Source of the DNA: Terriglobia bacterium
GTDB lineage: Bacteria; Acidobacteriota; Terriglobia; Bryobacterales; Bryobacteraceae
Length of the DNA stretch: 53,602 nt
Direction: 5' to 3'
Assembly: GCA_021325175.1 (NCBI GenBank)
Contig: JAJPHS010000070.1
Span: forward strand, 1-53,602
Shown here: positions 24,992 to 33,641 of the stretch, in pieces
Numbering within the stretch: position 1 is the first letter of the stretch
Layout of the letters: each line of letters begins with the position of its first letter
Program-made: the position numbers and the translations under genes
Notes under the pieces: model-generated
Told to the model about the DNA's origin: nothing
Seen by the model: the letters and a program-made list of their open reading frames with translations, nothing else
The model's database searches: none

Positions 24992-25738
24992 ATGGATCAG
25001 GAACAGTTGCGGGCGCTGCTCGATCAGGTGCGGAGCGGCGCTACCGGCGTCGATCAGGCCATCGAGCGGATGCGCCACCTGCCGTTTGAAGACATCGGCT
25101 TCGCCAAAGTCGATCATCATCGGGCATTGCGCCACGGGATACCGGAAGTGGTGTTCGGGTTGGGCAAGACGCCGGATCATATTTCGGCTATCGCTGCGGC
25201 GCTGCTGGCCCGGGCGAACAACGTTCTGATTACCCGGGCCACGCCGGAAGCCGCCGCGCGGCTCAAGCGCGAGCATCCGGAAGCCGAGCATTTCCCCATC
25301 TCCGGTGTGGTTCGCGTGTGGCGCGATCGAACGCTGCACGGCAAAGGGACCATCGCCGTAGTCTGCGCCGGCACCAGTGATCTGCCGGTGGCCGAAGAGG
25401 CCCAAATTACCGCCGAAACGATGGGCAACCAAGTGGAGTTGATTGCCGATATCGGCGTCGCCGGAATCCATCGGCTGATGCACAATCGCGACCGCCTGGC
25501 CGCGGCGCGCGTGGTGATCGTCTGCGCGGGAATGGAGGGCGCGCTGCCCAGCGTCGTCGGAGGCATGGTCGCCGCGCCGGTGATCGCGGTGCCGACCAGC
25601 ATCGGATATGGCGCGAGCTTCCAGGGCCTGGCCGCGCTGCTGGGAATGCTGAATAGCTGCGCAAGCAATGTGACCGTGGTGAACATCGATAACGGCTTCG
25701 GCGCGGCCTACTCGGCCAGCCTGATCAATCGCTTATAG
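24992..25738 (+). CDS. larB: LarB, nickel-pincer cofactor biosynthesis
   Basis: This 248-residue protein matches LarB, which carboxylates and hydrolyses nicotinic acid adenine dinucleotide in the first step of nickel-pincer cofactor synthesis for lactate racemase. The C-terminal PurE-like half carries [90 protein letters not shown]. The N-terminal region is helical with a [17 protein letters not shown] segment. larC and larE are not adjacent. ATG 24992 gives normal length. Confidence 0.9.
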   Translation: MDQEQLRALLDQVRSGATGVDQAIERMRHLPFEDIGFAKVDHHRALRHGIPEVVFGLGKTPDHISAIAAALLARANNVLITRATPEAAARLKREHPEAEHFPISGVVRVWRDRTLHGKGTIAVVCAGTSDLPVAEEAQITAETMGNQVELIADIGVAGIHRLMHNRDRLAAARVVIVCAGMEGALPSVVGGMVAAPVIAVPTSIGYGASFQGLAALLGMLNSCASNVTVVNIDNGFGAAYSASLINRL

Positions 25739-25762
25739 AATCGGCGCTCGCGGCGCTGGCGG

Positions 25763-26701
25763 ATGGTTCGCTATTCTGTCTTATTCATGTCCCGATTGCT
25801 GGCGCTGGTTTCGATTCTTCTGCTCGCGCTCCCGGCGTTGGCCTGGGATGCCACGGGCCATAGTATTATCGCCGTCATTGCGTACGATCGACTGACCGGG
25901 AAAACCCGCGCTCGCGTCGATCAGTTGATTCGGGAGCATCCCGATTACGAAACCATCCTGACGCGCGGCGCCCCCGATGCTCCGGAGGCGCGCGCAAGGT
26001 ACGCGTTTATGACCGCCGCGGTCTGGCCCGACATGATCAAAGGCGATCGCCGCTTCTGGGACGACACCCGGCAGAACGCCGTCCCAACCGCGCTGCTTCC
26101 GGGTTTTCCCGATATGCGCCGCCACACGAACTGGCACTACTATGACACCCCGTATGCTCCCGATGGCGCGCCGATCCAAATGCAGCCGCCGCCCAGCGCG
26201 CTCTCCGAATTGCCGCGCCTGATCCGTGAGCTCAACCGCGCTTCCGAACTGCAAAAGGTCTACGATCTGCCCTGGTTCGAACACATTGAAGGTGACGTGC
26301 ATCAGCCGCTGCACTCCATCGGCCGATTCCTGCGGTCGGCGGAGGGAAGCGACCAGGGCGGCAATCGGGTATTCGTGATGCCCGGCCAGACGTTACATGC
26401 GTTCTGGGATTCGGCGTGCGGGCGCGAGAACTCCCTGGCCTATATTACGAAATTCGCGGCGGAAGCCGTTGCGGAAAATCCGGCTCCGCGAAGAATGGAA
26501 AAAAATCCTAGGAAATGGATCGAAGAAAGTGCGAAAATCGCCATCGCTCAGGTGTACACATTCGGAAATGAGACCGGTTCGCGGGAACAGCCACTACGAT
26601 TGCCGCAGTCTTATGTCGAAAACGCGCGGAGGGTGGCCAAGGCCCGAGTCGCCTTGGCGGGATACCGGCTCGCGGCTATGCTAAACGACCGGCTCAAGTG
26701 A
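25763..26701 (+). CDS. S1/P1-type zinc nuclease, secreted
   Basis: This 312-residue protein has a signal peptide ending ALPALA before W-D, so the mature protein starts with the Trp that coordinates zinc in S1/P1 nucleases. It keeps WDATGHSIIAVIAYDRL, MTAAVWPDMIKGD, the NWHYYDTPY segment, and HIEGDVHQPLHSIGRF, all conserved zinc-ligand or substrate regions (His and Asp). Such nucleases degrade single-stranded nucleic acids outside the cell or in the periplasm. Starts at 25763 and 25787 are both possible. It may be cotranscribed with larB, 24 bases upstream. Confidence 0.88.
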   Translation: MVRYSVLFMSRLLALVSILLLALPALAWDATGHSIIAVIAYDRLTGKTRARVDQLIREHPDYETILTRGAPDAPEARARYAFMTAAVWPDMIKGDRRFWDDTRQNAVPTALLPGFPDMRRHTNWHYYDTPYAPDGAPIQMQPPPSALSELPRLIRELNRASELQKVYDLPWFEHIEGDVHQPLHSIGRFLRSAEGSDQGGNRVFVMPGQTLHAFWDSACGRENSLAYITKFAAEAVAENPAPRRMEKNPRKWIEESAKIAIAQVYTFGNETGSREQPLRLPQSYVENARRVAKARVALAGYRLAAMLNDRLK

Positions 26702-26837
26702 TTATCGTGAGAGCCACCCGCAGTAACAGCTCAATTTCTTGCGCGGGCGGCCGGAAATCGGCAGCGAACAGTACCAAAATCGCACGAAACGTTACCCAAG
26801 CTCTGTACAACCGGATCGAAGAAGTGTTACGATAGGG
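26702..26837. other. gene-free stretch before a candidate small RNA
   Basis: No convincing coding frame is seen here. The overlapping frames have no ribosome site and no conserved features that I recognise. The only notable element is the promoter-like pair at 26804-26833. The whole gene-free span runs from 26702 to 27019. Confidence 0.5.
26804..26833 (+). promoter_or_regulatory. possible promoter of the small RNA candidate
   Basis: TGTACA (26804-26809) and TACGAT (26828-26833) are 18 bases apart. Each matches 4 of 6 consensus positions. Transcription would start near 26840. The call depends on the structured region and terminator downstream. Confidence 0.35.
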
Positions 26838-26839
26838 GT

Positions 26840-27001
26840 GTCCAGTTGTGGAACCTTAAGTGGTTTCACCGCGTCTCTTTCTCTAGGGAAGGGTTCGCTG
26901 ACTGCCTGGCGAATCGCCCAAAAGTTCGGCGCGCTACGACCTCGCGGTTAGTGGTGAGCCGGCCGGTGAGTATCTTCCTCCGAGTACTCACCGGCTTTTT
27001 T
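26840..27001 (+). ncRNA. candidate structured small RNA, about 160 bases
   Basis: The span has no gene but folds locally: GTGGAACC (26848-26855) pairs with GGTTTCAC (26862-26869, one mismatch), GGGTTCGC (26891-26898) pairs with GCGAA plus CCC (26909-26919, three-base bulge), and a perfect 11-bp terminator closes it (26962-26995). A promoter-like pair lies just upstream. It could be a free-standing small RNA or the long 3' untranslated region of the nuclease gene. I could not match it to 6S, SRP or RNase P RNA motifs. Confidence 0.4.
26962..27001 (+). terminator. very strong rho-independent terminator
   Basis: GCCGGTGAGTA (26962-26972) pairs perfectly with TACTCACCGGC (26985-26995), with a 12-base loop and a run of six T (26996-27001). 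It ends plus-strand transcription 261 bases after the nuclease stop, and just before the end of the minus-strand FAD gene. Confidence 0.9.
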
Positions 27002-27019
27002 CATTTCCGCCGGCTTGAC

Positions 27020-27982
27020 TCACCTTGGCCGCGTGAGCGCGAACAAGATTCGTGACGGGATCAGCGGCGCAAGCGTTTCCGCAAATCTGGATTTCAGCGC
27101 TTTACGAAAAACCCCGGCGACTTCGAACGGCTTTCGTAAGCTTTGGCGGCATTGCGCCAGATAATCCGGAACCGGATCGCTGCGCGCGGCCGCGGCTCCG
27201 GCAAGCGATCCCGTTTTGACCGCCGCGACCAGCCCGGAGCCGGTAAATGGGTCGACGAAAGAGAGCGCGTCGCCCGCCCGATATGCCGTCGTATCCGAAA
27301 GGTGCTGTTTAAATTCCAGCGGTCCGGTGCTGAGCCAATCGAACCGGCGAGTTAGCGGTTTCACCCGCTCGGCGAGCGCGGGCGATTCAAGCAGCACGCG
27401 ATCGAAATCGAAATCGAATGTTCGGAGCAGTTCTTCGGGCGCCAGCCCGCAAACGTTGGTGAATCCGTTCTCCACAGCGTTGATGCCCACATACGCTGAG
27501 CCGAAAAAGTAAAGTTCCACGGCATCGTCCGGCGGGCCTTCGAAATGAGCCTTGAATCCGAACAATCGGCCGCCGCGCGCGGTGGCGGCGACCTTCCGGC
27601 CGGAGGCGATGATCTGCGGAACGGAGGTTGTTTCGCGGGAGATTTTAGCGCCCGCCGCGATCGCCCGTTGAAGCAGTAAAGCATCGAACGCAGAACGACT
27701 TAGACCCCAGGCCGGCTCGGCCAGGGAAGCAGTTTTTTCGGCGGCGCCAAAATTCAGCTTCATGCGCCGGATGCGGGCCGGCGCGGCGCTCAGGAACGCC
27801 TGCCAGGCGCCGATCCGCGCCAGATCGGGCTCGATCTCCGGCGAAAAAAATTCGCCGCACACTTTGTGCCGCGGAAATTTCGATTTTTCAATCAGCATCA
27901 CGCCGCATCCCAATTCCATTGCGGCGAGCGCGGCGGAGGCGCCGGCCGGGCCGCCTCCGAGGATCGTGATGGTTTTACACAA
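27020..27982 (-). CDS. FAD-dependent reductase, geranylgeranyl-reductase-like
   Basis: This 320-residue flavoprotein starts with an FAD-binding Rossmann motif (ILGGGPAGASAALAAMELG), has the KVCGEFFSPE motif of the FixC/geranylgeranyl reductase and halogenase-like group, and near residue 230 has a GDALSFVDPFTGSGLVAAVKTG segment, the second FAD motif. It probably reduces or oxidises a lipid-type or aromatic substrate. TTG 27982 is the preferred start: GGAGGAG is five bases before it. It faces the sugar transferase at 28047, with 64 bases between. Confidence 0.82.
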   Translation of the reverse strand: MCKTITILGGGPAGASAALAAMELGCGVMLIEKSKFPRHKVCGEFFSPEIEPDLARIGAWQAFLSAAPARIRRMKLNFGAAEKTASLAEPAWGLSRSAFDALLLQRAIAAGAKISRETTSVPQIIASGRKVAATARGGRLFGFKAHFEGPPDDAVELYFFGSAYVGINAVENGFTNVCGLAPEELLRTFDFDFDRVLLESPALAERVKPLTRRFDWLSTGPLEFKQHLSDTTAYRAGDALSFVDPFTGSGLVAAVKTGSLAGAAAARSDPVPDYLAQCRQSLRKPFEVAGVFRKALKSRFAETLAPLIPSRILFALTRPR

Positions 27983-28046
27983 ATTTGCTCCTCCCGGCGA
28001 TTCCGCGCGGGCGTGAATTCCGGCGCACAACTCCGCTATTCTATTT

Positions 28047-29465
28047 TTGGTGTTTCGCGGGCATCATCGCAAAGCCCGGATTCTGTTCGGGCTATCCGAT
28101 ATCGCGCTGGTGGCGTTGGCCTTCGAGCTCGCCTATGCGACGCGCGTTCGCCTGGAACTCGCCAACGAGTTTTATCTCACCGAATCGGTGAAGGCGCTGC
28201 TGCTCGGCTGGTCGATGCTGACCTGGGTCGCGCTGGGATACTGGTGGGATCTTTATGATCGCATCGACTCCGCGCATCCGCGAGTGATTCTGCGCGACGC
28301 CTTCCGCCAATGTTTAATGGGTGCGGCGTCGCTGATTCTGTTTGAATATTCGCGGCGCATCGACCTGAGCCGGTTTTTCGTGGCGCTGTTTTCGGCCTAC
28401 GCCTGGGTGTTGTTGTGCCTGTTCCGGCTGAACGCCGGGCGGATGCTGCGCGCGGTCCGGCGCGAGTTCGGATCGCCGCATTACGTCATGGTCGCGGGAT
28501 TGGGCGGAGGCGCGCTGCGTCTGGGACGCGAGCTGGAGGCGGCGGCGGCCTACGGGCTCAGGCTCAGCGGTTTTTTAGCCGACGCGAACGATCCCGCCGT
28601 GAGCGAAGTCGAGCTGGACGCGAAATATCCGGTGTGGCCACTGGCGCAGCTCCCGGAGCTGCTGCGGCGGCAGGTGATCGATGAAATCATTTTCGCGGTG
28701 GACAGCCGGCGTCTGCCGGAGTTGGAAGAAGTATTTCTGTTGTGCGATGAAGAAGGCGTGAGCACGCGCGTCGCCATCGATTTTTTTCCGCACGTGAACA
28801 GCGAAATTTATCTGGACCGGCTCGGCGCGCTGCCGCTGCTGACGTTTTCGGCTACGCCGCACGACGAGATCCGGTTGCTAGTGAAGCGCGTGACCGATAT
28901 TGTTCTGGCAGGCGCGGCGCTGATCATTTTGTTTCCGGCGATGCTGGCCATCGCGCTGGTGATCCGCCTCACGTCGCCGGGCCCCGCGATTTTCCGCCAG
29001 GTCCGCTGCGGATTGAACGGGCGAAAATTCGTTTTTTACAAATTCCGCTCCATGCGCGAAAACGCGCACGAGATGCGCGAGCAGCTTCGGCATTTAAGCC
29101 AGCGCGAGCTGGCTCTGAAGATTCCCAACGATCCGCGGCTGACGCCGGTCGGCCGCTTCCTGCGCAAATTTTCCATCGACGAATGGCCGCAGTTGTGGAA
29201 CGTGTTGAAGGGCGATATGTCGCTGGTGGGTCCAAGGCCGGCGGTGCCGGAAGAAGTCGAGCAGTACAAGGGATGGCAGCGGCGGAGGCTGCGAATGCGT
29301 CCCGGTCTGACGTGCCTGTGGGCGGTGAACGGCCGCGATGCGGTGGATTTTGAGACGTGGATGAAGCTCGATATGCAATATATCGATAGCTGGTCGCTGG
29401 CGCTCGATTGGAAAATTATTCTGCGCACGATCCCGCAGGTGCTGACCGGCCGCGGCGCCAATTGA
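28047..29465 (+). CDS. undecaprenyl-phosphate sugar phosphotransferase (WcaJ/WbaP type)
   Basis: This 472-residue membrane enzyme has several N-terminal helices, a cytoplasmic CoA-binding-like region (MVAGLGGGALRLGRELEAAAAYGLRLSGFLAD), another helix at about residue 290, and the bacterial sugar transferase domain. That domain shows FYKFRSMRENAHEM, PNDPRLTPVGRFLRKFSIDEWPQLWNVLKGDMSLVGPRP and RPGLTCLWAVNGR. It adds the first sugar phosphate to undecaprenyl phosphate for exopolysaccharide or capsule. No other polysaccharide genes are close. The start is TTG 28047, or GTG 28050. Confidence 0.92.
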   Translation: MVFRGHHRKARILFGLSDIALVALAFELAYATRVRLELANEFYLTESVKALLLGWSMLTWVALGYWWDLYDRIDSAHPRVILRDAFRQCLMGAASLILFEYSRRIDLSRFFVALFSAYAWVLLCLFRLNAGRMLRAVRREFGSPHYVMVAGLGGGALRLGRELEAAAAYGLRLSGFLADANDPAVSEVELDAKYPVWPLAQLPELLRRQVIDEIIFAVDSRRLPELEEVFLLCDEEGVSTRVAIDFFPHVNSEIYLDRLGALPLLTFSATPHDEIRLLVKRVTDIVLAGAALIILFPAMLAIALVIRLTSPGPAIFRQVRCGLNGRKFVFYKFRSMRENAHEMREQLRHLSQRELALKIPNDPRLTPVGRFLRKFSIDEWPQLWNVLKGDMSLVGPRPAVPEEVEQYKGWQRRRLRMRPGLTCLWAVNGRDAVDFETWMKLDMQYIDSWSLALDWKIILRTIPQVLTGRGAN

Positions 29466-29495
29466 GCGTATGGAACACGCTACACTGAATTTTCT

Positions 29496-30110
29496 ATGCA
29501 TCTTGTTCCCACCCATGATGAAGTGGTCGACCTGCTGCGCCGCACCGGCGGATTGCGCGAAGGGCATTTCCAGTACGTCAACGGGCTGCACGCCAACGAA
29601 TATCTGCAAGTCGCGCTGACCATGCGCTATTACGAGGTGGCCAAGATCTTAAGCGTCGGGCTCAGCCGCCAGTTACGCGCCAATTCCGAAATTCGCGCGA
29701 TGATTCCGGAGCTTTCGATCGTCGCGCCGGCGACTGGAGGGTTGCCCGTCGCCTACGGCGTCTGCGAGGCGCTGCGCGCTCACCAGGTTTATTGGGCCGA
29801 GCGCGAAAACTCTAACGAGCCGCAGCGATTCCGCCAGTATCTGGAAGTAAAAAAAGGCGAGAAGGAGCTGCTGGTGGACGATATTCTTCGCACCGGCCAG
29901 AAATTGACGGAGCTGAAAAAGCTGGTGGAGGATTGCGGCGGAGAAGTGGTCGGGCTCGCCGTGGTGATTTACCAGCCCAATCCGACCACCCCAAGCTTCG
30001 ATCCCCTGCCGTTTTATTATCTGGCGAAGCTCGACGCGACCTACTACAAAGACGCCTCGTCTTGTGATCTGTGCAAGGCCGGAGTGCCGATCCAAAAAGT
30101 GTGGCTGTGA
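29496..30110 (+). CDS. orotate phosphoribosyltransferase-like protein
   Basis: This 204-residue protein is a type I phosphoribosyltransferase. The PRPP-binding signature is ELLVDDILRTGQKL at about residue 125, and VAPATGGLPVAYGV is the upstream loop. The opening THDEVVDLLRRTGGLREGHFQYVNGLHANEYLQVALTM resembles orotate phosphoribosyltransferases, which make OMP from orotate and PRPP for pyrimidine synthesis. A CDLC pair near the C-terminus is less usual. No other pyrimidine gene is adjacent, so I give no gene symbol. It is 30 bases after the sugar transferase and may be cotranscribed. Confidence 0.82.
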   Translation: MHLVPTHDEVVDLLRRTGGLREGHFQYVNGLHANEYLQVALTMRYYEVAKILSVGLSRQLRANSEIRAMIPELSIVAPATGGLPVAYGVCEALRAHQVYWAERENSNEPQRFRQYLEVKKGEKELLVDDILRTGQKLTELKKLVEDCGGEVVGLAVVIYQPNPTTPSFDPLPFYYLAKLDATYYKDASSCDLCKAGVPIQKVWL

Positions 30111-30213
30111 GGCGTTAGTCACAGCCGCGCGAATGCGATAATTCCCGCGCGATCCGGATTTTAGGTTCTTTGCGGGCACACCGGCGCCAGGCGGGTCCTA
30201 TGCTCGTCGCATC

Positions 30214-31044
30214 ATGTGGACCGACGATCTTGGGACGCTGGGATATTTCGCGCGGGGCGGCGATCCGGCGCGGGCGATGATGCGGTTTGAGCGGCGCGCG
30301 CTGAGCTCGTATCGGAAAACAGTTTCCGGGGAATCTGTTTGGGAGACTCCGGTCTATGCGGGACCAGCCGATGGGCTGGCGCATCCGGAAGCGCTCGAGG
30401 AAATCGCGCGCTGGCTGAAGATGGGCTATCGCGCGCCGCTCGGATATTTCGCGCTGGCGGAAATCGAGAATTGCGGGCGCTTGCGCCAGGACGTGGCGGC
30501 GGCATGGCTGGCGCTGATGCCGAAAATCGAGGCGCTCGGCGGATCGATCGGCGGGCCTTATGGCGATACCAAGCGCCCGCTGATGAAAACCATTTCCCCG
30601 GGCGCGAGCAGATTCAGCTTCCACATCTGCGGCCGCGCGATCGACTTGAATCAAGCCCATCGCAGCTATTTTCCAGCGCGTGAAACGCAGGGCGCGCGGA
30701 CGCTGTGGCGGATCTGGTGCCGCTGCCTGGATCAATCCGGCGCGCAGGGCTCGCGCATCGATGGCGTCGAATATTACAATTTCGCCGAGCATTGCGACGC
30801 GCCGCTGCCGGCCGGTTATTACGTCGATCTGACCGCGGCGATTGAGGAATCCGGCTTATTCGAGCGAATTCCCGCGCAAAACGGCTGGCAGCGCGAATAT
30901 CAGGCCAGCGAGTGGTGGCATTTCCAGTGGGTTCCGGAAAAACAGAAAACATTTCAGGACGAGTGCGAGCTGATCGGAATCGGCGAGGCCGAATTGCGCA
31001 AAGCGGGATATTCCGAGCCGGATCTGGACCATCCGCCGGGCTAA
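30214..31044 (+). CDS. M15-family D,D/L,D-carboxypeptidase-like protein
   Basis: This 276-residue protein carries the zinc site of M15 peptidases: H137 and D144 in FSFHICGRAIDLN, and H236 with catalytic Glu E233 in SEWWHFQW. The family trims peptidoglycan peptides (VanY/LdcB-like). There is no clear signal peptide, so export may use another route or the enzyme may act in recycling. The region before residue 100 is unique. It is 103 bases after the phosphoribosyltransferase and eight bases before the sulfatase-like gene. Confidence 0.8.
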   Translation: MWTDDLGTLGYFARGGDPARAMMRFERRALSSYRKTVSGESVWETPVYAGPADGLAHPEALEEIARWLKMGYRAPLGYFALAEIENCGRLRQDVAAAWLALMPKIEALGGSIGGPYGDTKRPLMKTISPGASRFSFHICGRAIDLNQAHRSYFPARETQGARTLWRIWCRCLDQSGAQGSRIDGVEYYNFAEHCDAPLPAGYYVDLTAAIEESGLFERIPAQNGWQREYQASEWWHFQWVPEKQKTFQDECELIGIGEAELRKAGYSEPDLDHPPG

Positions 31045-31052
31045 GATAAGGT

Positions 31053-32120
31053 TTGATTCACCGACGCGCGTTCCTTTTGACTCCCCTGGCGCTGCTGGCG
31101 GCCGAGCGCAGGCCGAACGTCGTACTCATCGTGGCGCGCGGGTGGCGCGGAGTTTCGACGCCGTGGTCGAACGACCGGAATCTCCACGCGCCGAATCTGG
31201 CGAAATTCGCCGCGGGCGCGATGGTGTTCACGCGGGCGTATTCGGCGTCGCCGAGCCCGGGTCCCGGCCGGTCGGCGATCCTCACCGGAAGATTCCCGCA
31301 CGTGAATGGATCCATTCGCGACAGCGTGCCGCTGGCCAAAGGCGAGGTGACGCTGGGCGCGGCGCTAGCCGACGGCGGCTACAACGCGGTCCAAGGAATC
31401 GAGGCGATGGTGAAGGCGCGGGCGCCGTTCTATGCGGAGCTTTTGCTGGATGCGCCCGGCAATCCGAAATCTGCCGGCGCCGCTGCGATCGAGATCCGGC
31501 CGAATGTTCCGGCGGAGTTTAAAAACGCGCGGGAAAATTTGGCGGCGTATTATGGCCGTCTTGCCGATCTCGATGACCAGCTCGGAAAGGCGCTGGCGGC
31601 GGCGCCTGAAGGCGGGCTGGTTGTGTTCACTTCCGATAGCGGAGCGCAAATCGGCTCGCATGGGATCGCCGGCAATGATTTGCCCTTCGAGGAATCGGCA
31701 CGGGTGCCGCTGGCGATTCGTTTTCCGGGCGTGATTGCCGCGGGCGCAAGCGACGCGCTGGTGTCCGGCGTGGATCTGGCGCCGACGATCCTGGCGCTGT
31801 GCGGAGAAACGCCGTTTGAGGGCATTCAGGGACGCGATCTTTCCGCGCTGGCGCGCGGCGGAGACGGCCAACGGCCGGAATGGGTGCTCGCGGAAGGAAA
31901 GATCGGAACGCCGGACGAATGGCGGATGCTGGTTCAGGGGATGGATAAGATTACGGTGGATGCTCGCGGCGAGGTGCTGGGCCTGTACAATCTGGCGGCG
32001 GATCCCTACGAGATGAGCAATCGCGCCCAGGATCCCTCGCAGCAGTTGAAGCTCGACGAGCTATCGGCGGTGATTCGCGCGGCGCGCTCGCAGTTGCTGG
32101 ATTTCCGCCGGCGGTACTGA
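31053..32120 (+). CDS. sulfatase-fold protein lacking catalytic residues
   Basis: This 355-residue protein has a short signal (MIHRRAFLLTPLALLAAE) and a sulfatase/alkaline-phosphatase fold: PNVVLIVARGWRG, APNLAKFAAGAMVFTRAYS, GRSAILTGRFPHVNG and VVFTSDSGAQIGSHG. In active sulfatases the first segment is ADD (metal ligands) and the C-x-P-x-R motif supplies formylglycine. Here the Asp pair is R29-G30 and the Cys position is Pro (P69 in PGPGR). The later Asp-Asn pair is D-S. The length is also short. It is therefore probably a non-catalytic binding protein or decaying gene. TTG 31053 is the start. Confidence 0.78.
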   Translation: MIHRRAFLLTPLALLAAERRPNVVLIVARGWRGVSTPWSNDRNLHAPNLAKFAAGAMVFTRAYSASPSPGPGRSAILTGRFPHVNGSIRDSVPLAKGEVTLGAALADGGYNAVQGIEAMVKARAPFYAELLLDAPGNPKSAGAAAIEIRPNVPAEFKNARENLAAYYGRLADLDDQLGKALAAAPEGGLVVFTSDSGAQIGSHGIAGNDLPFEESARVPLAIRFPGVIAAGASDALVSGVDLAPTILALCGETPFEGIQGRDLSALARGGDGQRPEWVLAEGKIGTPDEWRMLVQGMDKITVDARGEVLGLYNLAADPYEMSNRAQDPSQQLKLDELSAVIRAARSQLLDFRRRY

Positions 32121-32166
32121 CGCTGCGGAATTTTTGCGCAGTTAGAACCCTGCGCGGGATGAGGCG

Positions 32167-32204
32167 GCCCGCCCTCCACATATGACAGCGGAGGGCGGGC
32201 TTTT
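32167..32204 (+). terminator. rho-independent terminator after the sulfatase-like gene
   Basis: GCCCGCCCTCC (32167-32177) pairs perfectly with GGAGGGCGGGC (32190-32200), followed by TTTT. The loop has 12 bases. It may also reduce read-through from the minus-strand gene at 32271. Confidence 0.8.
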
Positions 32205-32270
32205 AGGCCGGCGGCCCGCCTGGCTCTGGAATGGAACTGGAGGGTAGATACCCGTCCGGGCCCGGACGTT

Positions 32271-32588
32271 TCAATTCCCGCGGAAAAGACGGATCACTTC
32301 CTGGCAGGCGATGTAAATGTTGACGAACCCCAGGCCAGTCAGCGCGCCGCGGAAATACGGATCATCCCAAACGCTTTGCAGCATCGGGACCACGGAGTTG
32401 AAGTAATTCAGGTCCCAGGTGTCGTCCATCCAGGGGAAGATCACCAGAAACAGGCCGATCTCGAAGGTAAAGACGACAAAACAGATCCGCAGCAGGCGCT
32501 TCTGCCATTTGCGAGCGGCTTTCGGCGGTTCCTCGGAGACCACATCGGGAGGCGAAAATTGCGGGATGTTCTCCGGGCTCAAGGACAT
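32271..32588 (-). CDS. small membrane protein at the end of the ffh operon
   Basis: This 105-residue protein has a polar N-terminus, a helix (LLRICFVVFTFEIGLFLVIFPW) and a second weaker hydrophobic segment (ALTGLGFVNIYIACQEVI). I do not recognise a family. Its ATG (32588) overlaps the rnhB end by ten bases, so it is translated with it. The conserved position suggests a real but unknown role. Confidence 0.7.
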   Translation of the reverse strand: MSLSPENIPQFSPPDVVSEEPPKAARKWQKRLLRICFVVFTFEIGLFLVIFPWMDDTWDLNYFNSVVPMLQSVWDDPYFRGALTGLGFVNIYIACQEVIRLFRGN

Positions 32589-33244
32589 GCAAACAGCTCA
32601 CGTTGTTCCGGCGCGGGTTCGGGATACCCCGTCCAGACAGGATATCGGCTCACGGCGCGGACCGGCTCGAAACTGAAGCGGTGCAAAGTGGTGGGACCCA
32701 GGCGGCTCAGCGCGGCGAGGTGATCCGGCGTCGCATACCCCTTGTTGCTCTTCAAATTGTACTCGGGAAAGACTTCATCCCAGGCTCTGAGCGCCGCGTC
32801 GCGGTGGACCTTGGCCAGAATCGACGCGGCGGCGATGGAAAAGCAGAGCGCATCGCCGTGAATCAACGACTTCTGCGCGACGGAAACTTCAAGCGTGACG
32901 GCGTCGAGCAGCAGATAATCGCATTGCGCCCGCAGCGCATCGAGCGCGCGCCGCATGGCCAGCAGCGAAGCCTGGTAAATATTGATGCGATCGATTTCGA
33001 ACGCATCGGCCCCGCCGACAGCCCAGGCCGCGGCCCGCTCGCGAATACGCCCGGCCAGCAATTCGCGCCGCTCCGGCTCCAGCGCCTTGCTGTCGTCCAG
33101 ACCGCGCACCGGCCGATCCGGATCGAGCACGACGGCCGCTGCCAGGACCGGTCCAAACAGCGATCCTCGCCCGGCCTCGTCGAGTCCGGCGATGACCCTG
33201 TAGCCTTGCTTGCGGGCGGCGCGCTCGTAGTAGCTGGTGGGCAT
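32579..33244 (-). CDS. rnhB: ribonuclease HII
   Basis: This 221-residue enzyme cuts the RNA strand of RNA-DNA hybrids and removes single ribonucleotides from DNA. The catalytic D22 and E23 are in IAGLDEAGRGSLFGPVLAAAVVL. Further acidic residues are in LLLDAVTLE and KVHRDAALRAWDEVFPEYN, matching type 2 RNases H. Normal length. It is the sixth gene after ffh in this operon, 49 bases after rplS. Confidence 0.95.
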   Translation of the reverse strand: MPTSYYERAARKQGYRVIAGLDEAGRGSLFGPVLAAAVVLDPDRPVRGLDDSKALEPERRELLAGRIRERAAAWAVGGADAFEIDRINIYQASLLAMRRALDALRAQCDYLLLDAVTLEVSVAQKSLIHGDALCFSIAAASILAKVHRDAALRAWDEVFPEYNLKSNKGYATPDHLAALSRLGPTTLHRFSFEPVRAVSRYPVWTGYPEPAPEQRELFACP

Positions 33245-33293
33245 TCTCAGGCTCGAAGAATTCTTACGCCGCGTGCTGTGGCAAGGTTCCGCA

Positions 33294-33641
33294 CTACTCG
33301 CGCTCGCGCAGGCGGGCGGCCTTGCCTTTCAGCTCGCGAAGATAGTAGAGCTTGGCGCGCCGGACGCGGCCCGTTCGAATCACGTCGATGTGATCGATCA
33401 CCGGGGCGTGCACCGGGAAGATGCGCTCGACGCCCTGGCCGAAGCTGATCTTTCGGACGGTAATGGTCTCGCCCATGCCGGTGTTGTGGCGGGCGATTAC
33501 CGTGCCCTCGAAGGCTTGCAGGCGCTCTTTATCGCCTTCCTTGATCTTGACGTGCACGCGAATGGTGTCGCCGGGGCGAAACTCGGGATGGTTCGCCTTC
33601 TTGTGCTTGTTGACGGCTTTGGTCAGTACCGCGTTATTCAT
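33294..33641 (-). CDS. rplS: 50S ribosomal protein L19
   Basis: This 115-residue protein matches L19: [93 protein letters not shown]. The start at ATG 33641 overlaps the trmD stop (ATGA), so it is coupled. A longer frame to 33839 is antisense noise inside trmD. Confidence 0.97.
   Translation of the reverse strand: MNNAVLTKAVNKHKKANHPEFRPGDTIRVHVKIKEGDKERLQAFEGTVIARHNTGMGETITVRKISFGQGVERIFPVHAPVIDHIDVIRTGRVRRAKLYYLRELKGKAARLRERE

Noticed and set aside
26739..26951. 70-residue plus-strand frame in the gene-free region
   Set aside because: No ribosome site, no domain, and it overlaps the hairpin-rich region that looks like RNA. No 6S, SRP or RNase P core motif is visible there either.
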